DNA from: Madurella fahalii
Lineage: Eukaryota > Ascomycota > Sordariomycetes > Sordariales
Reading direction: 5' to 3'
Assembly: GCA_029876055.1 (NCBI GenBank)
Contig: CM056879.1
Location: 930,001-994,000, forward strand
Length of the DNA: 64,000 bases
In this document: positions 1-12,561 of the stretch, piece by piece
Position numbering within the stretch: position 1 is the stretch's first letter
Layout: every line of letters starts with the position of its first letter
Position numbers and translations under genes: made by a program
The notes under the pieces: generated by a model
Seen by the model: only the letters and a program-made list of their open reading frames with translations
What the model was told of the DNA's origin: nothing
Databases searched by the model: none

Positions 1-1
1 G

Positions 2-1986
2 AAGGCGAACGAGGCTGTCGACCGCGACCTCTTAGATGAAGCAGTGGATGATCTGATGGCGAGAGTCGAAGACTGGAAGAAGCATCGCGTCGAGCAGTTT
101 GGAAAGCTGCTCTTACACGGGGTTTACACTGTCATCACCGGCAAGGGCGACCAAGAGAAGGACGTAAGTTTCGGACGATGCAGTAAGCGCTCGAGTTGAG
201 CTGGCGTATCCGCTAACCCTTCCTCTTCTAGTATGAGATCTATCTCTTCCAATGCATCTTGCTATGCTGCAAGGAACTCGTGCCGGCAAAGAGCAAGGAT
301 AAGAAAGACAAGACAAAGTCGACGGGGCCCAAAGTACGCAACAAGAACGCCAAGTTGCAGCTGAAAGGCCGAATATTCATGACCAATGTTACCGACGTGG
401 TGGCCATGTCCAAGACTGGTAAGGGTCCTGACCAGGGTCTCCTTGCCTCAGCGACTGACTTTGCAGGTTCGTACACGGTGCAGATCTGGTGGAAGGGCGA
501 CCCCGGCGTGGAGAATTTCATGATCAAGTTCCAGAACGAGGAAACCATGAAGAAATGGGCGGCCGGTCTTGACCAGCAGCGTAAGGAGAACGCTCCGCAA
601 ACCCAGACCAGCCCTGATAAACCACCACCAAATTTCGCGTGGATAGCGTCCCAGGGTGGCGGTTTGGAAAACCCTTATGCCCAGCAAGAGGACGACGATG
701 ACGACGACGCTCTCTCCGGAAATACTCTCCTACCCACTCCGACGGCTTCGATATACAACGCGCCGGCGGCCATGCCGGGAACGATGCAGCGCAATGCTTC
801 GAGCACTAGCTTGCGGCAGCGCTCCGCTACGAGCGAGAGCGCTCATTCCCTAGCGGGAATTGCCCGGGCGCCGCCTCCACGTTTTCCGATGAATCCTACC
901 ACGCCGCTCAGTCTTCAAACTCAAACTCAGGCGTCGCCGTTGCCGCGCGCGGCCGAATCGTACTTTTCACCGGTTGCCGAGTCCCCGGCGTCTAGCCGGA
1001 CGAGCACAACAAGCGGTATCTTTACCGGCTCGGGATACCCTTTCCCTAAAACTGGCACTCCTCAGCCATGGGCCCCAGAGGACGGCAACCGGTATACGGC
1101 GCCAGCGATGCCTCGAGCGCCCTCCCGGGACGGGCCTTCTCCCGTTAACGCCTACGGCATGGTGACGGCGAACGGGCGTAACCCTCGGGGACCTTCCATG
1201 CCAGTTATGCCCCGTGACTCGGTGCAGTCGGCCCAACTCCAGCAACAAAGGAGTCGGAGCTACAGCACGCCCGATATTAACGGCCAAGGCGCGCGCAGCG
1301 GGCAGTCTGTCCCCGCGGTTCCCGGCATCCCGCCCCACCTCCACCAGGGCCATCCGCCGCATCCGACACACGTACGACACGATTCCAACATCCCGCGGAG
1401 TAATACGGGCAGCCCCGCAAATGACCTCCCTCTTCGGACTAACACAGGTTCTCCCGGTACACAACGCGCCAAACAGTATGGTGCCACCATGGCGCAGTTT
1501 CCTACCCAGCCCATCTACGCACGACAAGGAACGCCCGGCAGTTCAACCAACCTTCCCCCGCCCGGGCCTCCGCCGCCCGGGCTGGCACCCCTCGCCCCTG
1601 TCGACCCGTCCAGGACAGTGACTCCGGGGCTCGGAACGGCGCCACTCGCATCGAGCATGATACCCCCAACCCCGGATATCTCCGTCCCAAACCAGCTCAA
1701 GGTGAAGGTGAATTACGAAACAGGCAATTACTTCACCCTCGTCGCGCAGTATAACATCACATACCAGAGCCTCGTCGATCGGATCGACGTTAAGCTGGCC
1801 CGGCTTACCAACAGCAGCATCGCTAGGGGCGATCTCAAGCTGCGGTACCGAGACGAGGACGGTGACTTTGTAACAATTGAAAGCGACGACGACATCCAGA
1901 TCGCCATCTCTGAATGGCGGGAAGGTTTGGGCAACGCACAGAATCTTGGGGAGATTGAGCTTTTCTGTGTTGGTGACTTCAATTAA
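2..1986 (+). CDS. cdc24: Cdc24-type RhoGEF, C-terminal part (PH and PB1 domains)
   Basis: This is the 3' part of the guanine-nucleotide exchange factor that activates Cdc42 in polarity and hyphal tip growth; the 5' end, including the DH domain, lies outside the window. The frame is open from base 2. I place introns at 164-231 and 419-466; the second is only 48 nt, a multiple of three, so it can be misread as coding. The peptide begins with the end of the DH domain and a PH domain (GKLLLHGVYTVITG, then LKGRIFMTN and GSYTVQIWWKGDPG). A Pro/Ser-rich linker of about 350 residues follows. The C-terminus is a PB1 domain (start LKVKVNYETGNYFTLVAQY; acidic OPCA-like DEDGDFVTIESDDDIQIA), which in yeast Cdc24 binds the scaffold Bem1. 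Stop TAA at 1984-1986. The family assignment is strong; binding partners are inferred from homologues. Confidence 0.93.
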
Positions 1987-3546
1987 GCTTGCCGACACAT
2001 TACGTTGGAAGACGGGGAGAGCAAATCAACAACAACAACAACAACAAAAAAAAAAAAAGAAAAAAAAAAGAAAATGGTCATTCATCGTTTAGACGGCACC
2101 GGAACCCAAGGTCGACATTCGGGTTTATTGCATCGGACATTATTCTCCGCATAAGTCTCCGATCTCCATCGGCAGTTGCTGTCTCTCCGCGTCGAGTTGG
2201 CTGCATGGAGTCGCGGAGGGCATAATTGTTACCTTTTCTTCTGCAAACGCGCAGGCATAGGATACCCTATCATCTCCTACATCTCATCTACTTCCCCGAC
2301 GGTCCCTAAGCTCACCTTCCTTTACCGCAGTTTCCTTAACCCTTGCTTAATTTTAACCCCCCCCCCCCCCCGAACCGACCGGGCCATTTCGCATGGAGGG
2401 TGGTGTCTCGTATACTTCATCACACGGCCCTACCTCCAATTTTCTCCTTGCCGATCCTCCATTTCCCGCATATCCCATCACGGCCGAATCTGATCCTCTC
2501 ATACCCTCTCTTTTACGTCCTTGGCATTTCCTTTATGTTTTTATCTTTTCTTTCTTTCTTTCTTTCCCTTCCATTTCACGTTGACGACAACACAATAGAG
2601 GAGCGGTCGCGCACCACATTTCCCTTTTAGTTTGTTTGGTTCTTGCTGGGTGGTTGCTTGGGCTCGGCGCATTGCTTGAACCCGGTTATGAAGATAGGAC
2701 GGGGCAGGTCAGGATGCCCGTGTCGCTCCTTACTCTAGTCTGTTTTGAGTCTTCTTCCCCCTTCTTCTTGGAGATAATTCTTGGTGCCGTTTATTTTTCC
2801 TTTTAAGCCGCTAATCCATGGTTTTGTTTCCCTAAAATCCCTATTAGTTGGTGCTCCTTTTAGGGATCGCGTGGGACAAAGGCTCGTTTCGGTGATCTTG
2901 TTCGCTGATAATTGTTTCCGTCCGAATCCGTTGAGCTGACTGGTTGGTGGTGTGCTCTAAGACGGAAACAAAGGGGATGTATCGGTGGAGGAAGATGATG
3001 TAGGAGGTGGGAAGACGAGATGGGCTGTTGGCTGACCTTGGTAGTATATTGTTGCTTTGCCTGTCTGTTTGTTTGCTAGATATGAATACCCAGGGAGCAT
3101 TCGTGTCTTGATCTTGCATTAGTGCCCCGTTTCCGTGGTGTCTTGCTCGGTGCTGCCCATGCCAGTCTCACGTTCAGAGTCCTGTCAACGATACGCACAC
3201 TGCATTTCATCGTCTTGATTATGGTTTCCTGTGATGTTCCTTATACATATACACGGCCGAGCGAGCCTCCGAATCACCGATTAACGCCCCTTTCCCTACC
3301 CCAATGCATCGCTGATGTGACATATAATCGCTCAGCCAGTTCGGTGGATAGTATACATTGGATCCGTTCCGCTGCCTCTATCAGCCGCATGGTTCTTGGA
3401 CAGGATGGTCAGGGCCAACGGTTGTAGAGTCCAATTCCAACTGACGCGGGAGTGCGATCATTGCTCTTCCTCCGCTGCGCGGTCCACCGTAGACAGTGGA
3501 GAGTCGTGTTGACGCTGCATATATCCGTCGCCACATTATCATCCGC
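1987..3546. other. Intergenic, no gene recognised; low-complexity tracts
   Basis: This stretch separates the convergent cdc24 and mrp10 genes and should hold both 3' UTRs. It contains a CAA repeat running into an A-rich tract (about 2026-2075), a run of 15 C (2357-2371) and a CT-rich stretch (2400-2640). Open frames here are short and look non-coding. Confidence 0.6.
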
Positions 3547-3901
3547 TTATTTCCCTTTGCTGCCCTGGGCAATCAACCTCTTGGAGAACCGGGCGAGGTG
3601 GTAGTTGATGGTGTTGTTCGGTTTCTTGGGTGCCTGGGGGGCATCCATGCAGGCGCGCAGGGCCTGCTCGACTGTGCTGCAGCCCCTCCCGTGGTAGCCA
3701 GCCGAGGCCCAACAGGCTGCGGGGGAAAACAAGGCGTTAGTTATACGGGAACCGGCGCACCTAGATCAGCCGGAGAATGTGGAAAGGCATACCTAGCACG
3801 GAGGACATGACGGTCAGGCAGGGGTTCGGCTCGGCGCGTGTCGGATGGCGGACGCGCAGCCTGCGCAGCGGCGGCAGCCGAATCGGGTTCTTGTTGCTCA
3901 T
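3547..3901 (-). CDS. mrp10: Mitochondrial small-subunit ribosomal protein Mrp10 (mS37), CHCH protein
   Basis: This gene encodes a small twin-Cys (CHCH) protein of the mitochondrial ribosome small subunit. The coding sequence is complement(3547-3716, 3793-3901), 92 residues, with one 76-nt intron at 3717-3792. Exon 1 gives the basic N-terminus MSNKNPIRLPPLRRLRVRHP and ends in CLTVMSSVL. Exon 2 continues ACWASAGY, then GCSTVEQALRACMDAP and PNNTINYHLARF. The Cys spacing (C-x9-C ... C-x9-C) and the PNNTINYHL segment are hallmarks of the Mrp10 family, and the length matches. Import through the Mia40 route is family knowledge. It is divergent with the long gene starting at 4375, so 3902-4374 is probably a shared promoter. 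Confidence 0.93.
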
Positions 3902-4374
3902 CTCTGTTGTCGTCGCTCCTCGGGTGTTGGGAGTCTCGGCCGCCGTCGCTCGTCACTGGAGTCGAGATCGACTTTGGCCAATGGCTCGAAACTTTGCATG
4001 AACCGAGATATTCCTGGTCACGTGGCGATAAGCTGCGACCCGGCAGCCGTCAGTCAAGGCAAGAGTGGGGCTCAGCTTGGCAGTCCTATCCTGGTTGCGG
4101 AAAGCCCAGGAGAACAATGCGAGATGATTGGCTGTCACTTGGGGATGTAAACAATCGGGATCCCGACACCCTTGTCGGGTGACTTGGAGGCGTCGATGGA
4201 GACCGACACGACTTTCGCGATTTATTCCAGAGCGGCAACGCGTTCCCCGTTGCTTCATCTACTGACTCGAGCACCACGTACTCGTGCTCCCGTTGACATG
4301 AGCTAGCTTTGGTATTTTTTCCCTTGGTTGCATACGATTAATACCCCTTCTTTTTACAGCAACATCTGTACACC
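3902..4374. promoter_or_regulatory. Divergent intergenic region between mrp10 and the 4375 gene
   Basis: A 473-bp region between two divergently transcribed genes. No specific operator was recognised. A pyrimidine tract followed by an acceptor-like ACAG near 4351-4359 could mark a 5' UTR intron of the downstream gene. Confidence 0.4.
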
Positions 4375-7300
4375 ATGTTCGACTTCAAAGGTGGTCGCGA
4401 GGGCCACGTGCTGCACGGCACCGGTTTCCTGCGCAAGCAGTAAATATCCCCTGAGCAACCATGGACTTACCGAGACTGGGAATGGCTTACCCGTTTCCTT
4501 TAGGGACCCCATTACCGCTGAGTGCTTCCTGCCTCCACGAGTCTCGTTTCCTCGACCATGGCAGCGTGTTGCGGTCAACCCCATCCCCGGTCAGAGACGA
4601 CAGCGCAAGATTTGGAAAAGAGTCGGCGGTCTCGGGTCTGCCAACTACGACTATTTTCGTGCCATGGCAGAGCTTGAGCAGCAAGGCCAAGGAAGCAGGA
4701 AGCGTGCGCGGCAGGCAAGCTATATCCCGCCGTGGGGAGATGCGCGGTGGGACGTTAGATACCAGGAGGGTCACGATGGAAAGCAAGACCTTGCCAAGGC
4801 GCGAGGTATGTCCGTTGATAACTGCTGCTATTGCAGTGCGGCTAACGAGAACGACGCAGTTACCGTTTCCAGTGTCAAGGAAGAGGAGGCTGCGGCATCT
4901 GCTCGGATGAACGACAGCATCAAGCCGCAGCCTTCGACTTTCCCAGAAGAGAGCTTAAGATGGATCCCCAGAAAACGGCATAACTCTCGCTGGCCGATTG
5001 AACCAAGGAGGGAGAAAGCTCCTAGTGGTCGTATGGTGGCAGATATGCAGCCACTAATCGAGTTTGAAGTGCCGGCCGAGCCCCAGCCTATTGACACCAC
5101 GCTGCAGATCGACGAGTCGCAGATGAAGAGGCGGTCTACGCGTCGCCTCAGCAGACGCATATCTCTCCTTCCGTATGAGGATTCACCGCGGAAACTCTCC
5201 ATGATAGCCCTGTCACCCGCCAAGATGTCTGCACCAGTGCTGTCGCCAGTCAAGAGGCCACCAGTTACCCTCTCACCCACCAAAGTTGCCGATTCACCGC
5301 TACGTTCATTCAGAATTAACGCCACGCCTACAAAGGTTGTTCTCGAATCGCCAAAGACTAGCCCTCCAGAGCAATCGCCGTCGAAGGCCTTGCCCATTGC
5401 ACAAACCCAAGATGTTACGGCCACCCCAGTTACCAAGGCTCCACCCACTAACTCATCGCATACACCTGCGAGCCCCGCGCCTCTCATCTTCGACCAGCCC
5501 ACTCCCGATGCTCAGGCTGAACCTCAGCATGAGACTCGGAGACGCGTCTCACTTTATTCAGCCCGCCGGATTGACCGCGGTCCTAGTGGCGCCTCGCGGC
5601 TGCTCGTTCTCAAGACGGGGCGGGGTAGTCCCAGCCGCCGACACAGCTTCACCTCAATAGATGGAGGGCCGGTGAATGTACGGGAGGGCGCCAAAGGAAG
5701 ACGGAATACCTTGGACGTGTTCTGTGTAGCCCCCGAAGGGATTCGGGATATCGTGTCCAGCGGTGAGGATAGCGCCGAGCGGGCTGCGCCTCACCGCATG
5801 GCCGATGAGGTGGTTGAGATCGACATGAAGAGCAATCTCGACATCTTCGGTCAGCAGCACAGGACTGCCGAACAAGCACGCCAACGGCATAGCCCGTACC
5901 CCGGGAGTGGGAATGAAGGAGAGCGGCCGGCTTCCGCGCCAGAGGCTCCATCTAAGACGGTCGTCTCCTCTGCCGAACCTGCCACTGCCCCACCCCACGT
6001 CATGCCGAGCTCATCGGCCACTGACACTTTGTGTGCGACCGAGGGTGCAGATGCGGGACCGGGAGTCGCAGTTCTCCATCAGGCAGCAACGGGTCCCGAT
6101 GCATGCGCAGCCGACATAAGAGATCGCGACCACACCTTCGTCCTGGAGGATTGCTCACTTTCTCGCACAACTGAGGAATTGACAAACTTGGAAGCTGATG
6201 GAGCGCAAGCTAAGACCATGTTTACACCACACGATCCCGAAGGGTTGTCAACCATTTACGAAGAAACCCCCATTGTCGGCATCCCACCCCCAAGGGAATC
6301 GGAATCTGAAGTTGAGGAACCTCATCAATCGGCCCTTGAGGCCAGTTCCGCATCCTCCGTTGATGAGCAGCGAGATTTTGGCGAAGCCTCGACGACGCCT
6401 TCAAGTGAGATGACAGCATGTAACGAGCCAGATGAGGATGGTAAAAGACCCGCAGAGGTCATGCCAGAACCGGACGGCACATTCGACATACCCGCCAAAC
6501 ACGTAATCACTACGCGAGATGCCTTGTCCTCTCCTGATTCGCCAGATCAGACGCCTCAGACAAGGTCCGACGGGGATCCTCAACAACCGCCAACGAGCAA
6601 ATTAGACGAAGATGATGGCTTGCTTAATCCGTCGGAGGATTCTGTCGCTCCGCTAACGGCAGACGACAGCGCTTGTGGGACATTCTTGATCGATGTGGAG
6701 ACGACGTCGAGCACCCGGGTATGCAACGAAGAATCTGAGGGAATGAGAGTCAACGAAGCACCGAAGGGTATGGTTGCTTCCGAGCATGATGCCTCGGCTC
6801 TACTCGCATCGCCCTTAGCGAAGGATTTGGACTCACCGTCCCGGGCCGCATCCTCGTCCCTCCTGTTCATCGGAGCTCTCACATACGCCACTGCCGCGCA
6901 AGCCCCAGCGCCCGCCACAACGGCAGAGATGGGGATAGGTTCAGTTACTGATATGGCACAGCATGAGCGCCCAGGGTTCACCCCGATTAATACCCGTCAG
7001 GCCTCACCGTCACAGAGTCTATGTAGGGTGCTGGACCAGTTGGATGGTAGCGGTACCGGACCTGAATCAACCGAATCAGACGACCTCGATGAGGACGAGT
7101 TAATCGAGGAACAACTCCAGGAGGACATGGCCGAAGAGGCCGCCGCCGCCGTCGACGAAGACTTCACCTTGACGGTGGAAGACGTGCCCCGTGTCGAGAA
7201 CGACACGTTCCAACTTCGAGCCATGCACGATGACTCGGAAATGGAGATGCTCAGAAAGTTTGTCACGCGGGTGGCGGCCGATAAGAGCGCCAAAGCGGCA

Positions 7301-8665
7301 GCGGAAGCCCTCGCGGACAAGGCTGCTCGCCCAGCGCGCCGCTCCGGTTCAGCCTTCTCCATGACCTCGTCATCAGGTTCGCCTATGCCAATGGCCAAGC
7401 CAGAGTCTGCCACCCCGGCCAGGCGCAAACCCCTCGGCGAGAAGAGCCCCAATAGTCCGAGCCCCGCCAAGAAGCGGAAGCTGGAGGATCTACTAGATTT
7501 CCCAGTCAAGCGCAAGGACTCTACGGACTCTCAAGGGAAGGCCAGAGACAACGAGGACAACAATGGGCACCGCCATAACAAGCGACGCCGTCGCCGCCTC
7601 GACCCAGTCCTCGCAGACCCTACGCCTTCCCCGTCTCCCGAACCGGAGTCACTCGCCTCTCCCGGCGCTACCACCGCAGCCCCCCGCCGGTCAACCCGCA
7701 CAGCCACGCGCAGCACCCGCAGCCGTGTCGCGTTGCGGCCCACAGCGCCATCAGCAAACTCCATCGCCCTGTCCATGATTCCCGTCCGTTTCTCGGGCAT
7801 GGGCATGGGCACGGTCGACGACGAGGCCGCGCTGGAAGCCCACTTGGCGGCGAGCGCGAGGACACGACAGCAGCGGAGCGAGGAGAAGGACTTGGCGACG
7901 GTGACGAGGGTGAATACGAGGAAGAACAAGGCCGGCGCGGTCCCGCCGCAGATGGTGCTGGCGAAGCAGGCCGAGGACCCGCAAGGGTGGCGGATGAGGG
8001 AGCTGAAGGGGGTTTTTGAGGCTAGGGAGGCCAAGGAGAAGAGGGAGGGGGAGGCGGCGGGGAAGAAGGGGAAAGGGGTGCGGTGGGCGGAGGAGTTGGT
8101 CCGGTTTCAGAAGTGTGAGGAGGTGTTGGTGGGGAAGGAGGATGTGGTTATGAGAGATGTGGAGGATGTGGATGGGGTGATGGAGGGGGACGAGATTGCC
8201 GAGGCTGAGCCGATCATGAAGGCCGAGACGAAGCCGAAGGCGGTGAAGAAGGCGGTTGTGGTGACCGCGCCGGCGTCGGGCGCTGGGTCAACGAGGCGGG
8301 CGGCCACGTCAGCGGCTGCTGCTGCTACTACCACTGCTAGTACAAGGAGGTCGTCTAGGTTGCAGGCTCCGACACCGGTAAAGAAGATGACGGGTAGAGA
8401 TGGCGGTGATGAGAAGGCGGGTTCGGCTCCCTCCGCTGCTCCTACAGCACCGGCGCCGAGGGCGAGGGCGCTGCCCAAGCTAGCGCCTGCTCCTGCTCCT
8501 GCTACTACTGCTGCTCCTGCGGCTGCGGCAGCGGGTAGCTCGTCGTTAACGGCGACTTCGACGCGCACTACGGGCATGACTACGAGGCGGTCTAAGATTG
8601 CCAAGTTGGGGATGAGTGTGAACGGGACGCCGGCGCCGAAACGTAGGGGTCGGGCTGTTGCCTGA
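4375..8665 (+). CDS. Large disordered, probably nuclear protein of unknown function
   Basis: I do not recognise this 1390-residue protein. The model is join(4375-4439, 4504-4805, 4860-8665). The first ATG opens a short exon (MFDFKGGREGHVLHG) joined through a 64-nt intron; the second intron is 54 nt, in frame, with a GCTAAC branch site. The N-terminus is compact (DPITAECFLPPRVSFPRPW); most of the rest is low-complexity and acidic or Ser/Thr/Pro-rich. Features seen: a run of S/T-P-x-K/R sites near residues 245-290 (LSPAKMSAPVLSPVKRP), typical CDK targets; a strongly acidic helical segment (DDLDEDELIEEQLQEDMAEE); NLS-like clusters (SPAKKRKL, NKRRRRRLD); repeated STRR/TTRRS motifs; and an AT-hook-like end (PKRRGRAVA). 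A chromatin-associated, cell-cycle-phosphorylated role is inference only. Confidence 0.78.
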
Positions 8666-9226
8666 GCTGCATCGTCGGGTGGTATAGACGACCATTACAG
8701 CTTGGTTTCATGTTTTGCCATTTCATAGCGAAGAGTGGTCTTGGTTTAGATGCCTGGTTCTACAACAGGGGTGGAGAGGGAGCAGAAATACCCGGCGAAA
8801 AGAGTGCTGTCCCAGGAGGTGGCTTATTATCGAGCATTGCTACATGAGAATTATTTACGGGCCGGGGATTGCATGTTGCGCTGTTTATCACTGGTGTACG
8901 TGCCCTCATTTGTTTTGGTATATGTATGGCGGTTGACGGCACCCTCCTAACTCCAGTGATTCCAACGCAACAACATCGCACTATGCCTGCTATTGGTGTT
9001 ATCCAAGCCTCTGAGCACAGTCTGGGGTCTCCGGAAGTCTTGTGTTTCCGGTCATAGGGTAAGAGCGCTATATAATGGGTGAAAGAGGTGCTGGAGTAAT
9101 CGGCGGCACAGCTGATCTTATAAACCGCGTGGGAAAGCTAATAAAACTAACGGGTGGTGTCTAGTGAGAATGAGAAACGGAAGAAAGAACGCGGTAACTA
9201 AGGCTGTACTTTGGTAGGCGCTGTTA
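8666..9226. other. Intergenic between convergent genes
   Basis: This holds the 3' flanks of the convergent genes ending at 8665 (plus) and 9227 (minus). No additional gene, repeat or RNA was recognised. Confidence 0.5.
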
Positions 9227-11051
9227 TTATTCGCCCTCGACCCACAACCCGGTTTCGGCTAGTTCTTGCAGTCCCCTTGCCATCGAGTTCGCTTCCCCCT
9301 CCAGGAAAACGCTGAACTGTGATATCATTTCCTCGCTGTCTTCGGGCAGTTGCCTGTATTCATGTACGAACCTGTTCCACTCCCTCCGGGCCGCGACATC
9401 ATCGAGCCGGAGGGCCGGCAAGCCTTGGCCCTGACGCAGCCGGAACAACTCCAGGCGAAGCCGGATAGTGAAAGCGCTCTGCCAGCTGACTCTCACGACG
9501 GTAAAAGCTAATAGAGTGAAATGTTAGCCAGTGATATTTGGACGGCAGCAGGCGCAGGCTAGCCGGGCTAGATACCTCACCTTTCTCTGCGTTCTCGTAT
9601 TCCTCTCTGAGCTCTCGGCGGTTTCGGGATGCATCGATCGTCTGAGTTGCGGCCCACGTTGTTACGGCAACGGGAGGTATTGACGCGCTGGTACCTAACC
9701 TAGTGACCAGTCGTAAAATTGCGGCGGCAGCACCAATGCCGACAGCATTACCATCCGCACCCCCGGCACGTCCCGCAACGACATCCGCGTCTGTAGCTCC
9801 GGGTATGATCAAAGCTCCCGCGCCAAAAACCCCAAGAGTAAAGGCACCACGCGCGATCGCAAGGCTTCGTTCTTGGGTCACGGCTCTCTCCAACGAGCCC
9901 AGGAAATGCGGCTGCAGCGCGATGATTTCGGAAGCGACGATTGACAGGTCGCAAAGCTCGCTGCATACTGAGATCATCCACTCGTTATCGCGGAGCAATC
10001 TTCGTAAGCTCTCTATTCCCGGGATGCAGGATAGACCTCATGTCAGCATCGATCAGATAATTAAGGGATTATCAATCAGGGCGAGCTCTACGGAAGAGCA
10101 TCGTACGAACCGTCGGAATCCCCGAATCGCCTCACAACATTGCTCAACCCGTTCCCGAAGATTTGCATGTGGTTCCTATAATCTTCTCTGAGTTCATCCA
10201 AATTCCTTCCTCGATCTGGCCGCTGTTGTGATGGCATGCGGTTAGATTGGTCTTATCGAAACACAGCGTTGCGAAGCAGGCGCATAGTTGTTACAGGCAT
10301 CCTCACAGTGAACCATCTGAATACCATAGCGACCGTCGGCAAGGCGCCTGCGAGGAAGCCGGCAAAGTCGAAATTGTCCGCAATTGTGGTGCCCACAAGG
10401 GAGCTCATCATACGAAACGAGTCAATGGCTCCGGCCAAGGCCGCGAAGCCGAAGACGGCGAATCTAAGCGCCCCGCCCAGGGTCAAACGAAATCAGGACA
10501 CAGAAGTTTGAAGCGGCGACTGCAGGACTCGGGAATCTCGGAACACGGTACCACTCACGTTGGGATGAAATACGGTCGGCTCTCTCTCGTCACCTCCCGT
10601 GCTATCCTCCTCATGTCCGAAGGGCGCAGAGAGAGCATACGCTCAAAGAAGAATGCGTTCCAATACGCTTTAAACGCGCGCGAGACGGGTATGATGCCCC
10701 AGACGTGTCTCTCGCTCATGCAGTTCACCCAGCACTGGTTCTGCTCGTCCATCATGGCTCGGCACGTATCTTGGATGGCCGTTTCGAATGTCGAGGTTTG
10801 CCCGGAGGCCAGCTGTAATTTGACCTGCATAGCTCGTTCACCAAATGATCAGCGCTGGGAGAAAGGGAGTGAATGCCGGCTTTGCTAACCATGGCAACGA
10901 CCGTGTTGTCGGCTTCGGTCACAATTTCGCACCTAGCCACGACCACACGTTCGGTAATGTTGTTAAGACAGAAGCGGAGGTTACCGTGAAAGGTTTCATG
11001 GCTCTTAGCAATAACGGGCTTGCGGATCTGGAAGTCAAAATCTCCAGCCAT
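9227..11051 (-). CDS. Unknown multi-exon protein with two glycine-rich hydrophobic segments
   Basis: No family recognised. A six-exon model keeps one frame: complement(9227-9507, 9581-10012, 10111-10222, 10307-10463, 10559-10824, 10890-11051), 469 residues. The donor after 10559 is a perfect GTGAGT; the one after 10111 (GTTCGT) is weaker. The start is the only in-frame ATG I found upstream (MAGDFDFQIRK), and more 5' exons between 11052 and 11560 are possible. The protein alternates charged, probably helical stretches with two hydrophobic regions: FAVFGFAALAGAIDSF and a longer Gly/Ala-rich segment (ARGAFTLGVFGAGALIIPGA, then an Ala/Gly stretch). The tail is helical and charged (REEYENAEK ... 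FVHEYRQLPEDSEE). It is divergent from the gene at 11771, which is also unrecognised and partly hydrophobic. Confidence 0.6.
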
Positions 11052-11770
11052 CGACGCGTTTTGCTTTGCGCTGGGAGTAGGTGCGGTCAACCTGTAGAGA
11101 TAATTAGCTGCAATATTGACAGCAATAACCCTTGCTTGCGAGTTAGTTGGGCGGGTGGAGATGGTGCCGGCCGTCAAGCCTAGTATTTGTATACCACTAG
11201 AACAGGGCTGTCTGATTGCCACATGGGCTGCCTGCGGGTGTTATTCGTTGCACCGACAAGCCCCGTGGGCCCATGAGGATTAGGTGCAAGCGTCATGCAA
11301 CTCTCGATTCGCAGAGAGCCGTCGACAGCCAACTGGAAAGACGTCAGGAACCGCTGGGAGTAGAGTAATGATTGGCTCCTCCAAGAACAGAGATATGAAG
11401 TAAAAGCCAGCCCAACCACCTCTCGGAGTACCCGCGGATAGCGTGTCTGAGCGTTCTATAGTATAGAGGAATGGCAATGATCCTTCGCGAACGGCGGCCA
11501 TATAGATTTCTTAGTCTCCTTATCTCGGAGAACAGAAAGGGGAAGAACAAACCGGCGATGATCCCTGAATCTGGTGAGTTGAAACGGTTACACCGGGGCT
11601 GCGGTGATCCCCAATCAGGTCAAGACGCGTCGCGCAATCAGCGCTTAGGCATATTTTCGAAAACCGCGAGAACCCCCCAAAAGGCGAGCACAAAGAGGAC
11701 AAGGGAAAAAGAAAAATAAGCCCGGAAACACAATTGGGTATAACGATTTAGTATTTCCACCCCTGCAAAA
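11052..11770. other. Divergent intergenic region, possible extra 5' exons
   Basis: This lies between the divergent genes at 9227-11051 and 11771-12561. Minus-strand open stretches at 11180-11419 and 11344-11550 look moderately protein-like (for example SLRIESCMTLAPNPHGP) and could be upstream exons of the minus-strand gene, but I could not find splice sites that join them in frame. Confidence 0.4.
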
Positions 11771-12561
11771 ATGGCCACATCGAATCCTAGGATGAGTGGA
11801 TCGGACCTTTATTACCGACACGAGCTGGACGGACAAGTTTTGGCGATTCCCCCGCCGCTTCGTCCCGGAGATCTCAGGAACTCCATCCTGACCAGGCTTG
11901 AATGGTATACCAATGTCCTGACTGCTCTCCCGCACCGAAGCGAAAGCGGCGATTCTGGAAATGGTTTGTTACCCGTCTAATCCACCTAGCGCGTCGTCGC
12001 ACTATCTTCTTTATTGTAGGCGCAGGTTGCTAATTAACGGATGGGACAGTCTCTGCCATGCGCCTCGCCGCGGCCCAGGCCGCCCTACTGAAAGACCTCC
12101 GGCAGCTCTCCAAGTTGACAGCAGATCTCGAGCGCCGTCTGCTTGCTCGGCGGAGAGGGAAATGGCTCGTCCACGCGTCGCTGTAAGAATGTTCCAATCC
12201 GCGGTCCGTTGATTGAATGCAACCGAGGGTGCCGACTAACAAATCTCCCAGCGCAATCCTGAGTCATGCCTTCATGATCAAGGTGTTGCCTGTCTTCATC
12301 TCATATCTCTTCCCTGCCTGGACCACGCCGAGAGCCCGCCTGGGACCGGTCTTGAGTGTTCTCCAGTGGTATGCGTATCCCATTGCGGCCTACAATATCA
12401 CCAACTTTGAGAAAGGATTGGGAGAGACCCGGAATTTGAAGAGAGACCTCACCATTATCGAGACCAGGGTGGAAAATGGGCTTGAAGTCCAGGACACCGC
12501 TTGCTTCAACGATGCGACGTGGGGGGGTATTCCATGGGAATCTGGATACGAGTCGGTCTAA
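11771..12561 (+). CDS. Unknown 211-residue protein with C-terminal hydrophobic segments
   Basis: Unrecognised. The model is join(11771-11963, 12050-12182, 12252-12561), with introns of 86 and 69 nt that have clear donors (GTTTGT, GTAAGA), branch-like GCTAAT and ACTAAC, and AG acceptors; all phases agree. The N-terminal part is charged (MATSNPRMSGSDLYYRHELD, then LRPGDLRNSILTRLEWYT). The middle is a basic helix (LLKDLRQLSKLTADLERRLL). A hydrophobic stretch follows (AFMIKVLPVFISYLFPAW), then VLSVLQWYAYPIAAYNI, and a hydrophilic tail with GGIPWESGYESV. It is divergent from the multi-exon gene at 9227-11051. Co-function of the pair is inferred from position only. Confidence 0.7.
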
